A stretch of 64,000 nt of DNA from the IMG/VR virus record IMGVR_UViG_3300047470_000272, positions 18,128 through 82,127 of that record; one strand, written 5' to 3'. Source of the stretch: a virus. Shown in pieces: positions 61,001 through 64,000 of this stretch (its first letter is position 1; each line of letters starts with the position of its first letter). Position numbers and translations under genes: made by a program. Below the pieces are notes generated by a model, which was given only the letters and a program-made list of their open reading frames with translations, ran no database searches and was not told the origin of the DNA.

Positions 61001-61494
61001 CCCTTGGCGCGGGCCTTTTCCAGCGTGTCCTCGGCCTGCGCCATGCCGGCCGGGGCCGCGCCCAGCACGGAACCGGCCAGCAGCGCGGCGCCAGCGCCAG
61101 CGCCAGCGCCGGACGCGATCAGGCCGACACCGGCGGCCGGGATGATCGACTGCGGGATCATGCGCGCGCCCGAGGCGAGCGTGTTGGTCACGACGTTGTG
61201 GTCGTATTCCTGCGGCTGCAGGTCGGGGCGCGCTTCCTGCTCGCGCGCGTAGTCGGCGATGCTCTTGCCGAACTCATAGACAGGACGACCAGGATCGGAC
61301 GTGTACTGGATCGCCTGGCCCGCCATCTTCGGCAGGTCGACCAGCATACCGGCCTTGAGCTGGTTGCCGATCTCGCCGATCGCGCTGCGCGGCTTGCCGC
61401 CGTTGGGCGTGATCTTGGCGAACTCGCCCAGGTCGGGTTGCGTGCCAGGGGTGATCGCGGCGAAGTCGCCCAGATCCTTGTTGTCGTTTGCCAT
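40060..61494 (-). CDS. Giant polyvalent virion protein (InPase, methylases, helicase, zincins, PLxRFG)
   Basis: An uninterrupted frame of 7144 residues. In order: hydrophobic Gly/Ala-rich N-terminus (about 110-330); pyrophosphatase-like domain (GYIRGTKGSDGKELDIYVGP, 575-690); cytosine-C5 methylase-like domain (SLFDLSGEWSKPW, APCTDFT, ALENPSGG; 1185-1420); DUF6884/YaaA-like domain (LLIVACADEK, ILSAKHGLVH; 1910-2070); LPD1-like domain (about 3120-3180) and zincin VAHEWFHALDH near 3205; adenine-N6 methylase (LEPSAGTGSLAIYA near 3873, NPPF near 3935); Strawberry-notch helicase (GDGTGVGKGR near 4294, DEAH near 4488, QGFGRTHR near 4886); second zincin AHEALGHIG near 5511; LEELQSDWG domain near 5918; PLxRFG motif (YFPLARFGD) near 6450; late membrane-like helices near 6661 and 6871. 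The methylase-helicase pair resembles phage P1 DarB. It likely enters the cell with the DNA and protects it. Domain boundaries are visual estimates. Confidence 0.88.
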   Translation of the reverse strand: MANDNKDLGDFAAITPGTQPDLGEFAKITPNGGKPRSAIGEIGNQLKAGMLVDLPKMAGQAIQYTSDPGRPVYEFGKSIADYAREQEARPDLQPQEYDHNVVTNTLASGARMIPQSIIPAAGVGLIASGAGAGAGAALLAGSVLGAAPAGMAQAEDTLEKARAKGDISEADALSAARKTGLIEWGGETVGNYLGGKMFGLAGRAIGKTTGTAAERALQEATNTQVLKPWMRQLPETIIGEVGTEMGQNAGEAYVEQQAGIDNHAPWDAAKEAILPTIGMTALLAPFGLAGMGVNAHRQQQRNDVLTSPDADQNSRTRIAAEIAPEIEKVDRQAAANFRVNAARAISSNQPLTLDSSLFADPAAAPPAPSAPAAQPAINPADAPDAGTDVVPQNAMTAAASLVQPMLPMRQEGAQKQAEERTRTTGIPHEVVPHPSAAGMFGVRAVQDPALEQGAAPAAEAPPLDPAAPATPAAPVGLQIGETVQATINGEDVFPEGTRITGFSPNGKFVLVEGSTAGIPIENITRLDPAAAAAIELGAHEAATSPQNDRPEPSEAQKHAGNYKKGPAELQGLPLMIENPVGSTRTGTDPDGTPWSTTMSDHYGYIRGTKGSDGKELDIYVGPNPASHHVFVVDQMNQDTGEYDEHKIMLGYNSPEQAQRAYEAHYTQGWQGGENVTATTVDGLKEWLKGDTTQPFNPAYYPDMQIPAGPDLFNTEQAAPPAVTTEAPAAPQQPQDREQIARDTLRELGQISNDHFGGNHPNAIDFGTADGTFAGLGTLNMDEQGNIVLRRFAYNEDHVLKNGKPASLQEMMDASLFSGSTPDAGAVPTSGLASFHDAYSKRAYDAIFRIQPQELVELARQGKAVLGNLSEGEVLLSGDIAGKYLSELNGKPVTPEELQRLTKPAGRMQGAALTEDELNAAFDQAENELAQEQEQPPQGAYERYKEIMTRGGSGTAKLVDEIRRSDELTDAQVQELVGLPKIDKAAEEKSRADSAAFGQRAAEILSTLKSLKTPDAIASAQQTLSTLADDMDAVNDRFRNLVRKAADEIPAWMPHNLGQAGDAERQAANRVKNTLEGVANFGKNVTAPEHAGNEFKEFDPNNRFEPTASPEDAIGEAEIDERVIPLTMDASDFKEVTDEWASLFAAPGQKVITEQRAKQAGVMSQEEAAAQLAKWKEHVAKQAEEHRGENSQRTILSLFDLSGEWSKPWREAGYNVVTFDIQTGQDVNDFSVEYFTDEWDLSDVYGILAAAPCTDFTHAASRLWAVKDADGRTEASKELVLQTLRTIEYFRPKFWALENPSGGRIEKVTGLPSPRLSFQPHHFGNPETKPTALFGKFNPELPLANVAPTGSKTDKVGGKSIETKNERSETPEGFAYAFFMANNYIDQTPEQRLVGDFPELSGAVKGALKAGMDEEAIRDVVTRTYEDGDPDAARNELVQAVADHVKENGAPAKPAGVDYPNRRLGFQKAATDEADAYNDHAWANIAAANMKVGDKFDLGGKQQSVESISDKTLKLKDADGKTRTLNPDGVAWDQFKRDLAGQLVVENLQANNIMKPARPLIDILRRDPAVHVDSKGSVYLRDGGLVPAAQQEEKGAADPHETARRAKLDEEKAEFAWDMVEQASQKLTDDADVARLQPLADEYKGAAAEHRKAKEAALKQLDEKGRKAFDQKQKAREEQDTAEVAKTADAVTAAIEKALGRKLDAGQAAPSDHAKWNQDREDRIAASREAGHTHLDKLEKTVEAMRGKPFYNVHDPKERGVVRSVDLHGNVVVDWNDEYSGEKNLVSKQVEKGKQVWRSVLSPSDLKDYVVGMAKAEQAPAATEEAAKPGKFRAFTEAEKKAIGGISLGTANAVNKELELGIPGIIRPNTVELVRNKLLALDPEAVRPYIDTRAEEHERSWAENHPIVENQKKIHVYDEKDAKPLLIVACADEKLAGNHKAIDLYKGALFDVLRKWMPRDAMDVYILSAKHGLVHADTLIDSYDQKITAARQKELIASGANLDLFKDRNFSEVYIAGSQPYTEVGRVYAEQLRAAGFVGPDARVQATVGFIGQQRGQFGEYLRKVQEAKGTLPANPAPLEVGVRVRIKRLTKAPVAGVSLKDANRFAGRMGTVEREMIVGENRYFIVNLDDTPEKVERQQEFHSGFLDVLTPAEQAAPGELADDVEKRKAQIREQVEATLGADKQLVAQADLVGTGNRFVDFKDSYKAAFERTLAQMAKDGKIEARDVQMFTDSLDKLPGYLDRAARQFINDHHGPDNQELSSLKHKWGYTDENVPKDGRFPDYETALKFDNKRSGKEQFSFEIQVAQGPNGRWVVSSGYQQGGQTGNATGIGMIPPALTSEAHRSRMLAIEAGGEAIRQHLLANGKESPRTIGQILTAITKLKLLDELRDKAAALAARAEAVGAQKLAGQIREVGRDMQPNDVNLTRKRVDETIAGREKLVRAAEKRAEKKAAEKAAKAEPKADPKPEPVAPEAPPAKGDAPGTRRFPKSVRTAIATRLQQVLDGFTADRNTREGRARSIMRSAIEELGKEKTVIDVADQLRDASSDLFKQFKVQADVLDEIAGQLDAAEDQQDPAENQQAPAEDDGALAGSRPMSPKQFETDLKDHGKLRFGEATYEVKPAGRGGFGRIQADTYIVEASYPHSNKVIGFQQNLSLQQAVEAARVDAFDWWDNRRVKEAEFAKKREKLVRAGQRELFGLFSKDPDLMRIAADAGLPVEVDAAARRAIVDWVAAEKAAADLDPDRKLMLDNIVIGGRVTFPSEWFDSLRKYLKRAAKRAEKELDRDPAVYQAELIRSAQLVGLPPESVGVFKLGFDHALAGKTKSTLPPSTMMAQGYDAGAAWMKSDEGQAWFTGRRGKKLENTGADLRRWFDESKRKIKEVTADNLTASYEIIKGQASRVEAFANVAGPGATPGTKRYITAVRDSLRPFQEWLLENGPLQTLYGETGYRESESFRITRFLDGRAYPMTYDATGKRVSMEDATAQERLELLQEAAATYNARLQGLAEAMSGATTVEEAARAYQGYLVKNKDEYVYSSTRLTEAGKEIDRLVRGRVHDLEPDTREVENLIKTQNEPDGPSNRKQALMVPKLDHVVREGEKLQDYRKGENVTPQQMKDTFGFADVGFGKWVGAKQDQDHLNYAYDAFMDLAKLLGIDPKHIGLGGSLHFTIGALGHGRHAAHFQARQPHPNGGTVPVINVTNTKGDGTVAHEWFHALDHALSEQWHGSSWVQHEAVQRVVRLLSTSRDIEFLVKKLPLAVSGQSFMRYGRRNTPIHNLKTEAGLIENAEAVLRYDAGRQGGRPTDYKKNADAMGEDYWGNPKELLARAAEAWVHDTLGGTSNYLVNPAWVGEGKVKAPQYKGAPYPMGEERKLFNDALGALVKALRFNDKGVTLDKETFDKEFPDLDRQFKEAYESLKAQIPSMVRAHLAEKEARKVAQKYAKDEAERAKQAEALAAQKAKEQAERDAAEARLREELEKQQQQPVEPPSGPLSEGDLEALFDQAESELAEEQQEQPEAKDPGEATQADHWTQEDYQHLLQLIDDGQVFLLADPSRGLSIIHDMPGQYTEHKGFGLFHTKTPEYDVTWDGGGEMRQTPGGKSYTLVSIKEGREAFLKAINWDQAKTRLQAKLIVKTGPKAAPTLSAEQEKSAKQLIGEAAKLGVTGIEESLKGLIQLFGGNALKSFPAGFDEESYKAAKPHFEKALAAFQAAGKTLVDLFKMLIQHFGPGIRPYAIQFAKEQGLSANLAPPVSATEKIAKWVEQRLQAKETFGSAPLFKVADEAFGGTQAEGKYSVKDAYDAMEAGMNRHILAQGITPDGAATDAVHKIEELDGWTQRLATQTRRTEEMDEYQQFSTPPSEAFAAAWLANIRPGEVVLEPSAGTGSLAIYAKLAGADVVVNELSSRRAEVLKTVLPEARLFQENAEQLHNILPADVKPSVILMNPPFSATAGRMQGARDTNNGATHIEQALKRLQEGGRLVAIVGSGMAADRPAFKSWWTKIRQDYNVRVNITVDGSNYAKYGTTFDNQILVIDKTGPTTAAVVTGEVKTLAELPALLEGIRNERKAAEGTDGAHPSGQPDADQQGGDRVPAGQEAAGDRAGGADADPVGTGQRDQSDSGGAGLPGHRQDGSAGGRDGEQVGAKAGGEVSDQPGKPGPAGRGANGRGTGGLGNTRGRSGTADRESVPRDGGQQPVTGEVTVEASDQAAATGELSDAIFENYTPQRLMIPGAKPHPGKLVQSAAMSAVLPPSPSYSPNLPKAVIEKGLLSLAQLEAVVYAGQAHQQMLPGGEVRRGFFIGDGTGVGKGREIAGILLDNQRQGRKKAVWLSAKQGLLRDAKRDFAGVSGNPDHILAHNKVKAGEKIDADSGILFTTYDTLRMGSDIKNNAPGLAGPGTMSAEQLKATYPKGTPIEWRGRSGTLESWDTRGHKAKISLPNGVQTTVRFDELKVNGQSGWGGIEHVKNDKKLDSKSRLNQIVEWLGKDFDGVIAFDEAHKMGNVLERKGKRGKTKPSATALAGVALQEALPKARIVYVSATGATEVHNLAYATRLGLWGEGSAFAKVTDFVGGIESGGVAAMELVSRDMKAQGSYLARSLSFDGVTYDRLEHQLTPLQNDIYNELARAWQGVLQNVNAALEATLQNKDPKAKSNALSAFWGNHQRFFSHIITAMQMPTIIEAAQRDLDNGHAVVMQLVNTNQAEQDRQAAKMANDDEAIPEDFDFTPRDTLLNYVRHSFPVQQHEEYTDEEGNKHTRPVVDSKGNPVFNQEMVAKRDALVKNLEQIRVPDNPLDMIVRAFGVSNVAEITGRSRRFIQEQDPKTGGFKVVEQKRPASAVPADADAFMDDKKRVLVFSDAGGTGYSFQSDLGAKNQRRRMHYLVQPGWRANNAVQGFGRTHRSNEANQPHYVLPTTNLKAQKRFISSIARRLDQLGALTKGQRETGGQGLFAATDNLESQHAADAVQAFFVDMYNGTAKLNFAETTAALGLNGLIDESTGALIYGKLPEVPKFLNRLMSLETHRQDEVFEEFFNRLTEVIERAKANGTFDAGMETLRADKVTKLRDEVVYEDKRTGANTRYVELELTHPTHFNSFDQAQSEIVRWGDKFLGFFRNERTGKVFALMRTGTSTDAKSGNVVTRGAQLRTTGGYRYGDEVDKIIKGARGEKTVKKTVVPMLYSPPTNELLTETYTNTNDKQMTVSSHRLADLLIQRGLERVEQTILAGPSGSERDAFIRLLDKMRPHLVAQKETERQVPAFVRLTADAARSEWDAEVAATPTTYTSKTHLLTGMLLPIWDRLPGDPRVVRTQTEDGERLLGRVVSERNLDQTLKNLGVGSNLSKVAPSTVLQRLMDGQRGILANGWLLQKVRVSNDSRIEISGQSLAYNRAERELLTNNGAFVERINWQERVFIPTGEQGVKLLEKLLEYKPLVELGKPAEAQTEDEDAEFSRGRSDTGMSRGDVQNVVAPIVKGWLNAPKVTVVQSVADLPFKAPSDTRGATYQGQVWIVADNLGHAGEVQFVLAHEALGHIGLQALLGKEALTRELNRLRLINPELAKAAREQAATFGYDLNLATEEALADLAGTGKTINGWQKFAALVQKALRQLGLDRVADWMEGKTQAETMSLLARAREAVEGSRAARTFGNMETARFSDGMKSPWFSQLARQIERLPQKSATALQWGETMMGSGFAQKGVKQDEIYWTGVMDWLLMQGENTKVTKAALLDYLAENGVRVTETMHSEEVPEPTPEGLAKRDAVLAKYNERLDDLQERILDSDETPERLALQEEWSNLIDQRNIEADLAYRLPSNRFQRPRYASYTLPGGENNRELLLTLPQREPSFTLDDYIGELSDKYGWEVQGNMRRPGWTEDDLAPDERTRLHALQEESLQEDNERTRNTFQSSHWDQKNVLAHVRFNDRTDSEGKRVLHLEELQSDWGQIGKRDGFKGDPVPPAELDAAAKAARQVLNRNDNLGFDYTIEAMSAIEHHRDWKDRWELDNPSDYAIVDHYRALYEKDQNSRIGVPHAPFVGKTEAWLNLALKRVMVYAAEKGYDRVSFVTGDQAVNRFNLSQQVKAVEIEKAHDEPGYRVNITLLDGEPHETWANDDHDLANLMGKELASKAIDQIKADPFSAARFTGDNLNLGGHGMRTFYDKIVPNAVNNLMKGLGGGRVYEGDVIHKEPYDPKPGTTNYVDEDGRLAYANHGVTGDPDFGANNYYPYKGWSSQPVIDITDTMREKVQGGLPLFSRNVEDTGPLPAARDEASVRLSRATPQQLARQVGDTLKTNTVTKLGRTLSHYRSIGLQFLGRLQLTEIYGKLFPQGDRPNMLQFYSELAAFMDAEKTEGGSKADAIVDRWARLKRADELASLMHDSTRREIDPSEAYVTGDNYTHWKELNARYEALKKAEPEAIKIFHEAAQMYQTHYANVRQAVKDRIDRTLTAHPNRKSLMRRMEQEFFGRGIKGVYFPLARFGDYVVTVRWVGKDPKPGQSVVREAVIFAETLNQAEDERRRLLAEYPASKGYQVMPVTKRAEFNAARDSVSRGFLKKLYAALDDAGLQDPSLQDTINQLYLTSLPDLSWAKSGIHRTGMPGFSQDARRAFAHHMFHGVSYLAKLNYSDRLAEVLEGMQKFANVNAANPDYDHVKAQQVIDEMHKRHDNYMNPKGNQLSTKLTSFGFVWFLGASPASALTNLLQTPTVALPILGGRFGYSKATSALIEASGLAMRGHNDMGKILKGDEKRAWEEWLRIGLVDLTMVHDLVGVASGRDNQLHGNMRKVMKVASFMFHHAERFNRQATALAAYRLARKDGMNHDDAFRASVELTKASHFDYASSNRPRFMQGSAAQVVFLFKQYSQNLIYTFARNAKLAFQGDRQAQKTLAGLLVTHAIAAGIIGLPAVSTLLAAASMLGGSDDDPWDAEVALRRLLADLFGETAGQVLAHGITRPTPFDMSGRVGADHLIFPDIQEGLQGERSFDAFLAGLLGPVVGIGANWARALQQWGRGDSARAIETALPSVAKGPWRSIRYAEEDGAKDRNGIVVADDITGTEHAASWLGFSNGRVREAQEAKAAIYERDQALQRRRQQLMDEYARKRIKHEDVGDQMAAIREFNRAHPNRIIGGLHLAQSVRNRMKHNQQAKQGLYLPAKRAKDARSAGDFADGED
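48921..49319 (-). CDS. Nested gene inside the giant gene, other frame
   Basis: Encodes 132 residues on the same strand in another frame, start preceded by GGAAGG. The product has ordinary protein composition (KVRMARTLLVNQMPINRAAI, then LIRWGLDNGINPIPVAPGY and VRFLTNPESQDPLDVVL). The giant protein over the same bases is low-complexity Gly, Asp, Gln and Ala, as expected of a frame that is only passing through. It lies between the methylase and helicase domains. Function unknown. Confidence 0.8.
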   Translation of the reverse strand: MNEKLLKVRMARTLLVNQMPINRAAIEFLPGKKPLATEPAVLTLIRWGLDNGINPIPVAPGYPDIDRMEAQVDAMANRWEPRRAVRFLTNPESQDPLDVVLTAEELAASETPEDAAELLIENLYHAMVANSP

Positions 61495-61506
61495 AGCGTC
61501 CGGTCC

Positions 61507-64000
61507 TTACTGGGTGATCGGCTCGTAGCCGTAACCATGCAGAATTGCGTTGACGTCCTCGAGCTTGCTGCCGCGCTTGAGCGATTCGCGCGCCTGCTGG
61601 ATCGCCACGGCCTTGGGCGGAACACTACGAGGGGGAGTGATCCAGTCCATCTTCTTCTGGTCGAAGATGTTAGTCGGCATTGGCTGTCCAGTCTCCTGGT
61701 TGACACCACCGCCCGCAGTGTGTATACGGTGCGCTTCCATCTGTGCCTCGGCCTGGGTCTTGGCGACGCGTTCGTTCGACTCGCCCTGGATCTGGTGCCC
61801 GCGGTTGGTGTATTCGCCCTGCAGCGCGTGCTCGGCGAGCTTGCCGGCGGTCGGGTTGGCCGCGATGCGCTGGCCTTGCGCGGTGCTGCGCGCGTACTGC
61901 GCCATCAGGCCGTCGCCGCCGGCGATGACGTTCAGCGGCATCGCCATGCCGTCGACAGCCACGCCGCTGTTGTTCACCACCATGCGCTCGGCCAGCGCCG
62001 GGTTGTTGCGTATGGCGGTCTGCAGCGTGCTGTACGCCTCGGGCGTCAGGCCCGAGCGGACGTCGCCGCCCTTGCCCGGGAGGTACATCGACCGTTCGGC
62101 GTTGCCGCCCATGTTGATGACCTCGACGGCGCCGTCCAGCGGGTTGCGGAAGTCGCGCGCGCCGTAGGCCGGGGCAGCTGCCGCCTGCGCGGGAGCGGCC
62201 TGGGCGCCTTGTCCCATGCGCGCGGCCACCTGCTTGCCGTACTGCAGGGTGTCCGGGGCGTTCGGGTTCTTCGGATCGCGTACGGCATGGCCGGCGCGGG
62301 CCTTTTCCAGCCCGCCCGGACCGCCGTAGTAGCCGGCCGCGGCCAGGGCCGGATCGCCACCGGCCTTTTCCCACATCATCCTGGCGTAGCGGATGCCGGC
62401 ACGCATGTTGTGGTCCTCGTTGTTGATGTCCCAGCCCTTGTCGGCCATGTCGCCGAAGGTGCCCGGACGGACCTGCATCGGCCCCACCGCGCCGCGGTTG
62501 CTGGTCTTGGTGTTCTTGCCGTTGCTGCTTTCCTGCCCGATCAGCGAGCGCGCAAAGACGGCGAAGTCACCGTCGGCGCCTTCCGCACCCAGGGCCTGCT
62601 CGAACTTCGGATTGCTCGGGGCCTGGCCAGCGCTGCGCGCGGCGTTGGCGACCGGGCTGGCCGGGACCATGCCGTCGCCGCCGCCCTGCAGGTGCTGCAG
62701 CATCTGCTGGTAACGCTGCTCGATCCCGTCGCGCTGGGACTGACGACCCTTATAGGTTTCGATGCGCTGCTGGTCCTCGGGGCTGAGCTGGGCGCCTTCC
62801 TTGACCACGATCTGGCCACGGTCGCGCGTCTCGTAGGTCGTGGTGCCGTCCTTGTGGTTGACGGTCTCGTAGTAGACGGCGCGCGGGTCGGCCGCTTCCT
62901 CGTTGTCGATCGCGCCGAGCGCCTCGTCGCGGGCGTTGGCGGCCATGTTGGACAGGTTCGGCTGCGGCGCCTGAGCGGCGGCGGGCTTGGCGCCCTCCTT
63001 CGCGGCCGGTTTCGCGGCCTCGGGTGCGGCCGGTTTCTCGACGGGTTTCGCGGCCTCGGGTGCGGCGGCCGGGACCGGCTTGGCGGCGGGGGCGGGCTGG
63101 CCGCGCGCCATGTCGGCGATCACGGACTTGTCCGGCACCAGCTTGTCGCCCAGCTTCTCATGCAGCATCTGGTCGTAGGCGCGCGAGACCGGGGCATTGC
63201 CCGGGATGACGTAGTCGGCAGCGTTGGCGGCGGCCGAACCGACGTCCATCGCCGCTTCCTTGAGGCCCTTGAGGGCGCTCTTGCCGGCGCCGGAAAAGTC
63301 GCCGGTGAACAGGGCTTTCAGGGTGCCGCCGGCCGACGAGTCGACGTCCGGCTCGTTCAGCTTGTAGTCGTTGAAATGCGAGATCACCTGGGCGCCGGCG
63401 CCGGCAACGCCGGCTTTCCCGAGGATTGCCCGGTTGTTGCCGACGAACTTGCCGACGTTGTAGGAGGTGCGCGCCAGGCGCGTGGCATTGGCGCCGGCGC
63501 CCGCTTCGGCGGCCGGGGCGGCAGCGGCGGCGGCCGGGGCGGCAGCGGCCGGGGCACCCGCACCAGCTGCGCGGCCGGCGGCACCGGCGACACCGGCGGC
63601 CGTGCGTGCGCGGGCGGCGGCATCGGCGGCGGCGCCTGCGGCGGGGGCAGCTGCAGGGGCAGCGGCGGCGGCCGCGGGTGCGGCGCCTGCAGCGCGGCCA
63701 GCGGCGGCGATACCGGCAGCGCCAGCGGCGGCGCCGGCGGCCGGGGCGGCGCCCGGTGGGGTCGGCGGCAGGCCCATCGTGGCGCGCATCGCGCCGACGT
63801 CGGGACGCACGGTGCCGGCCGACGGCGACGGGGTCATGCCGCCGGTCGCACCCGGCACGCGGGTCGGGATCGGGCGGCCGCTGGCGTCCGTGACGCCGGC
63901 GGTGGGCGGGGCTGCCGGGCCAGCTGCTGGCGCGGCAGGGCTGGCGGCGGGCGCGGCAGGACGTGCAGCCGGGGCGGCGGCGGGGTTGCGGCCGGCGGCA
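61507..64000 (-). CDS. Lytic transglycosylase virion protein, truncated at the window edge
   Basis: The frame is open to the right edge, so the N-terminus is missing; a GTG at 63858 is a possible but unlikely start. The visible part begins with long Ala/Pro/Gly low-complexity sequence. An SLT transglycosylase domain follows: FARSLIGQESSNGK holds the catalytic Glu, then GAVGPMQVRPGTF and AAAGYYGGPGG. The C-terminus is helical. It probably opens the cell wall during DNA entry. It ends 12 bases before the giant gene, so the two are made together as ejection proteins. Confidence 0.85.
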   Translation of the reverse strand, partial: AAGRNPAAAPAARPAAPAASPAAPAAGPAAPPTAGVTDASGRPIPTRVPGATGGMTPSPSAGTVRPDVGAMRATMGLPPTPPGAAPAAGAAAGAAGIAAAGRAAGAAPAAAAAAPAAAPAAGAAADAAARARTAAGVAGAAGRAAGAGAPAAAAPAAAAAAPAAEAGAGANATRLARTSYNVGKFVGNNRAILGKAGVAGAGAQVISHFNDYKLNEPDVDSSAGGTLKALFTGDFSGAGKSALKGLKEAAMDVGSAAANAADYVIPGNAPVSRAYDQMLHEKLGDKLVPDKSVIADMARGQPAPAAKPVPAAAPEAAKPVEKPAAPEAAKPAAKEGAKPAAAQAPQPNLSNMAANARDEALGAIDNEEAADPRAVYYETVNHKDGTTTYETRDRGQIVVKEGAQLSPEDQQRIETYKGRQSQRDGIEQRYQQMLQHLQGGGDGMVPASPVANAARSAGQAPSNPKFEQALGAEGADGDFAVFARSLIGQESSNGKNTKTSNRGAVGPMQVRPGTFGDMADKGWDINNEDHNMRAGIRYARMMWEKAGGDPALAAAGYYGGPGGLEKARAGHAVRDPKNPNAPDTLQYGKQVAARMGQGAQAAPAQAAAAPAYGARDFRNPLDGAVEVINMGGNAERSMYLPGKGGDVRSGLTPEAYSTLQTAIRNNPALAERMVVNNSGVAVDGMAMPLNVIAGGDGLMAQYARSTAQGQRIAANPTAGKLAEHALQGEYTNRGHQIQGESNERVAKTQAEAQMEAHRIHTAGGGVNQETGQPMPTNIFDQKKMDWITPPRSVPPKAVAIQQARESLKRGSKLEDVNAILHGYGYEPITQ

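Noticed and set aside
1-64000. Integration module (integrase and attP)
   Set aside because: No tyrosine or serine recombinase motifs were seen in any gene; the small HTH at 2018-2206 lacks a catalytic domain.

Overview
The window looks like most of the accessory, replication and lysis part of a large, GC-rich, tailed temperate phage that probably lives as a plasmid (a phage-plasmid). Recognisable phage parts are tail-fibre-like proteins, an endolysin with holins, NinB, SSB, a P1 Ref-like nuclease, a repressor facing a Cro-like gene, and a giant virion-type polyvalent protein. Recognisable plasmid parts are ParA/ParB partition genes, a TrfA-like initiator, and an iteron origin with three perfect DnaA boxes. 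No integrase, terminase, portal or capsid gene is visible. High GC, H-NS-like proteins of the short betaproteobacterial type and a TrfA-type initiator suggest a Burkholderiales host; this is inference.

Layout. (1) 15-3566, plus strand: about ten small, tightly coupled genes ending at a strong terminator. (2) 3607-10785, minus strand: tail-fibre and receptor-binding-like proteins. (3) 11020-13745, minus: small genes including a DUF1064 nuclease-like protein, a lambda Q-like zinc protein and a VWA protein. (4) 14065-18175, minus: a lytic replication operon headed by a Cro-like HTH fused to DUF4406, then a Ref-like nuclease, an SF2 helicase and a Toprim primase. (5) 18304-24347, plus: the repressor, then a recombination block (PD-(D/E)XK nuclease, SSB, ParB-fold protein, NinB). 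(6) 24562-27059, plus: parAB and an upstream partner. (7) 27162-31045, plus: many small phage genes and two H-NS-like genes. (8) 31099-34999: trfA, oriV, and a protein with five Myb/SANT-like repeats. (9) 34999-38705, plus: more small genes. (10) 38764-64000, minus: lysis cassette, the 7144-residue polyvalent protein, and a truncated lytic transglycosylase running off the right edge.

How it fits together. The 18196-18230 intergenic region carries an operator-like dyad over a near-consensus promoter for the minus-strand lytic operon. A closely similar sequence (19103-19140) precedes the recombination operon, and related TTAAAG/CTTTAA dyads lie inside oriV (32426-32466). One repressor could therefore set lytic transcription, recombination and plasmid copy control. 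A perfect palindrome with core GTGATAGTATCAC occurs upstream of parA, inside parB and at the end of the lysis operon. It is a candidate dispersed ParB centromere, as in phage N15. The giant protein combines a pyrophosphatase-like domain, a cytosine and an adenine methylase, a Strawberry-notch helicase and two zincin motifs. It probably enters the cell with the DNA, like P1 DarB but about three times larger. A 132-codon gene is nested in another frame inside it.
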